A DNA stretch of 64,000 nt from Amorphochlora amoebiformis (Eukaryota > Cercozoa > Chlorarachniophyceae). This document shows, in pieces, positions 52,497 to 64,000 of the stretch. A program made the translations under genes and the position numbers. The stretch covers positions 62,001-126,000 of the forward strand of contig BAAHQB010000203.1 in assembly GCA_054601695.1 (NCBI GenBank), read 5' to 3'. The notes below the pieces were generated by a model. The model was not told the origin of the DNA. It saw nothing but the letters and a program-made list of their open reading frames with translations, and did not search any database. The stretch's first letter is position 1. Each line of letters begins with the position of its first letter.

Positions 52497-53224
52497 ACAT
52501 ATGTATATATATTAAAAACACATTATTATAACGCACACGTATACAAACATAAAAATTAGCGTACAGCTGTTATACTTGCTTGGAAGGGTTATGTCCCGCA
52601 AACATTACATGCTTTCCACGGCTTGCAAACCCCAATGGACATTTTAACCGCGCTCAATTTTCATACATGAAAAGGTGAAAATTTTGTATGCACGTGGGCG
52701 TGTCTCACGGGTCGTTTTCACAACGCTGGAATATGCTTCTCACGGGTCTGAATCTCTCCTTTTTGATTTAAAAGCTGGGGTGCACCTCCGGTCGGAAATT
52801 TACTTGAAAATGCTCACACGGCCAGTTTACATGATTTTAAGTGTTTCGAAAGTCTGAGGTACATATTCACAAGGCCAGCATACATGCTCTCACAAGTTGT
52901 ACATCCGCCATGTAAATATATCTGCACATCTCGTGAAAGAAAAATGGTCATGCCTGTCAAGTATCAACAAAAAGAATTCGCAGACCCTAGATTTAGGCTC
53001 TCAGAGCTTACCCTCACTCATGGGATATATTTTTCCGATTTATTTCAGGCCGAGGACAAAATGGAGGGGGAGAGAGGAATTGATGCGCCTTGGCGTTTCG
53101 ACTGGGCCGCGTCCAGGTGGGCTGTCACACAGGGTGACTGCGTGTACTGATCTACTATGCGTGACATTCGTGTTAGTAACGTTATTGAGCGTGATGTAGC
53201 GTCGTGTAACACATCTCGGAGAAA
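52427..53224. other. Non-repetitive intergenic region upstream of the EF-hand gene
   Basis: This is mixed-composition DNA with loosely repeated words such as TCACGGGTC, ACACGGCCAG and ACATGC. A plus frame at 53048-53149 after TTTATTTCAG is open (AEDKMEGERGIDAPWRFDWA..) but ends in TGA before the EF-hand gene start and is not joined to it. The promoter of the plus-strand gene should lie here. Confidence 0.45.
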
Positions 53225-63711
<10,487 letters not shown>

Positions 63712-63867
63712 GTTGTTTTTATAAATAAGTATCCATATTATTATATCATAAAAGTAATATATGTTTAATGTATATATATATATCTAATGTAGTATTTACG
63801 ATATTTAAACACAAACGTACATGTATCTAATGTATTATTACGATACTTAAGCACAAACATATATACA

Positions 63868-63920
<53 letters not shown>

Positions 63921-64000
63921 TACATATATACATATATATATATATATATGTGTGTAGTATTACTATGATTATATATATGTACGTATATATATATGTGTAT

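Noticed and set aside
53048-53149. Plus frame AEDKMEGERGIDAPWRFDWA after TTTCAG
   Set aside because: It ends in a stop before the EF-hand start and shows no join to any neighbouring exon; it could be the end of an unseen gene, but nothing upstream supports this.

Overview
The window is nuclear DNA of an intron-rich eukaryote, most likely a flagellated single-celled protist or alga. Three things suggest this. Genes are split into many short exons (often 30-100 bp) with GT..AG introns. One gene encodes a sperm-tail PG-rich-repeat (axonemal type) protein. Another encodes a triose-phosphate/sugar-phosphate translocator of the kind used by plastid-bearing lineages. The telomere unit appears to be TTAGGG, because that hexamer and its complement occur in dozens of interior arrays. 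I cannot name the species.

Most of the sequence by length is simple repeat: (TA)n tracts with small variations, degenerate (TTAGGG)n/(CCCTAA)n arrays, (GA)n purine tracts, and tandem arrays whose units are often pieces of an exon edge. Nearly all long open frames here are shadows of these repeats (YIYI, LTLT, VRVR, RERE). The real coding sequence is the small non-repetitive islands. I joined them by matching donor, acceptor and reading-frame phase at every junction.

Layout: (1) left edge to about 5.7 kb, minus strand: a translocator running off the left edge. (2) About 7.9-15.1 kb, plus: the 3' part of a gene with a very acidic C-terminus. (3) 15.77-19.51 kb, minus: a complete 11-exon cathepsin C (dipeptidyl peptidase I). 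(4) About 19.7-26.3 kb, plus: a sperm-tail PG-rich-repeat protein. (5) 26.3-29.7 kb: intergenic repeats. (6) 29.69-47.89 kb, minus: an N-terminal-motor kinesin in at least 27 exons. (7) 48.1 kb plus and 50.4-52.4 kb minus: two weakly supported small genes. (8) 53.2 to beyond 63.7 kb, plus: an EF-hand protein running towards the right edge. Strands alternate, and two gene pairs start about 0.2 kb apart head to head (cathepsin C/PG-rich protein; kinesin/48.1-kb exon).

The most unusual feature is intron content. Several introns consist of, or begin or end directly in, telomeric repeat. The clearest are a 93-bp intron in the translocator that is essentially pure (CCCTAA)n and an 811-bp telomeric intron in the kinesin. 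Intact exons are also repeatedly accompanied by truncated copies of their own edges, separated by (TA)n. In two places the copies have expanded into long arrays (10.5-12.0 kb; 35.5-36.3 kb). A conserved element of about 40 bp recurs inside the telomeric tracts at seven places.
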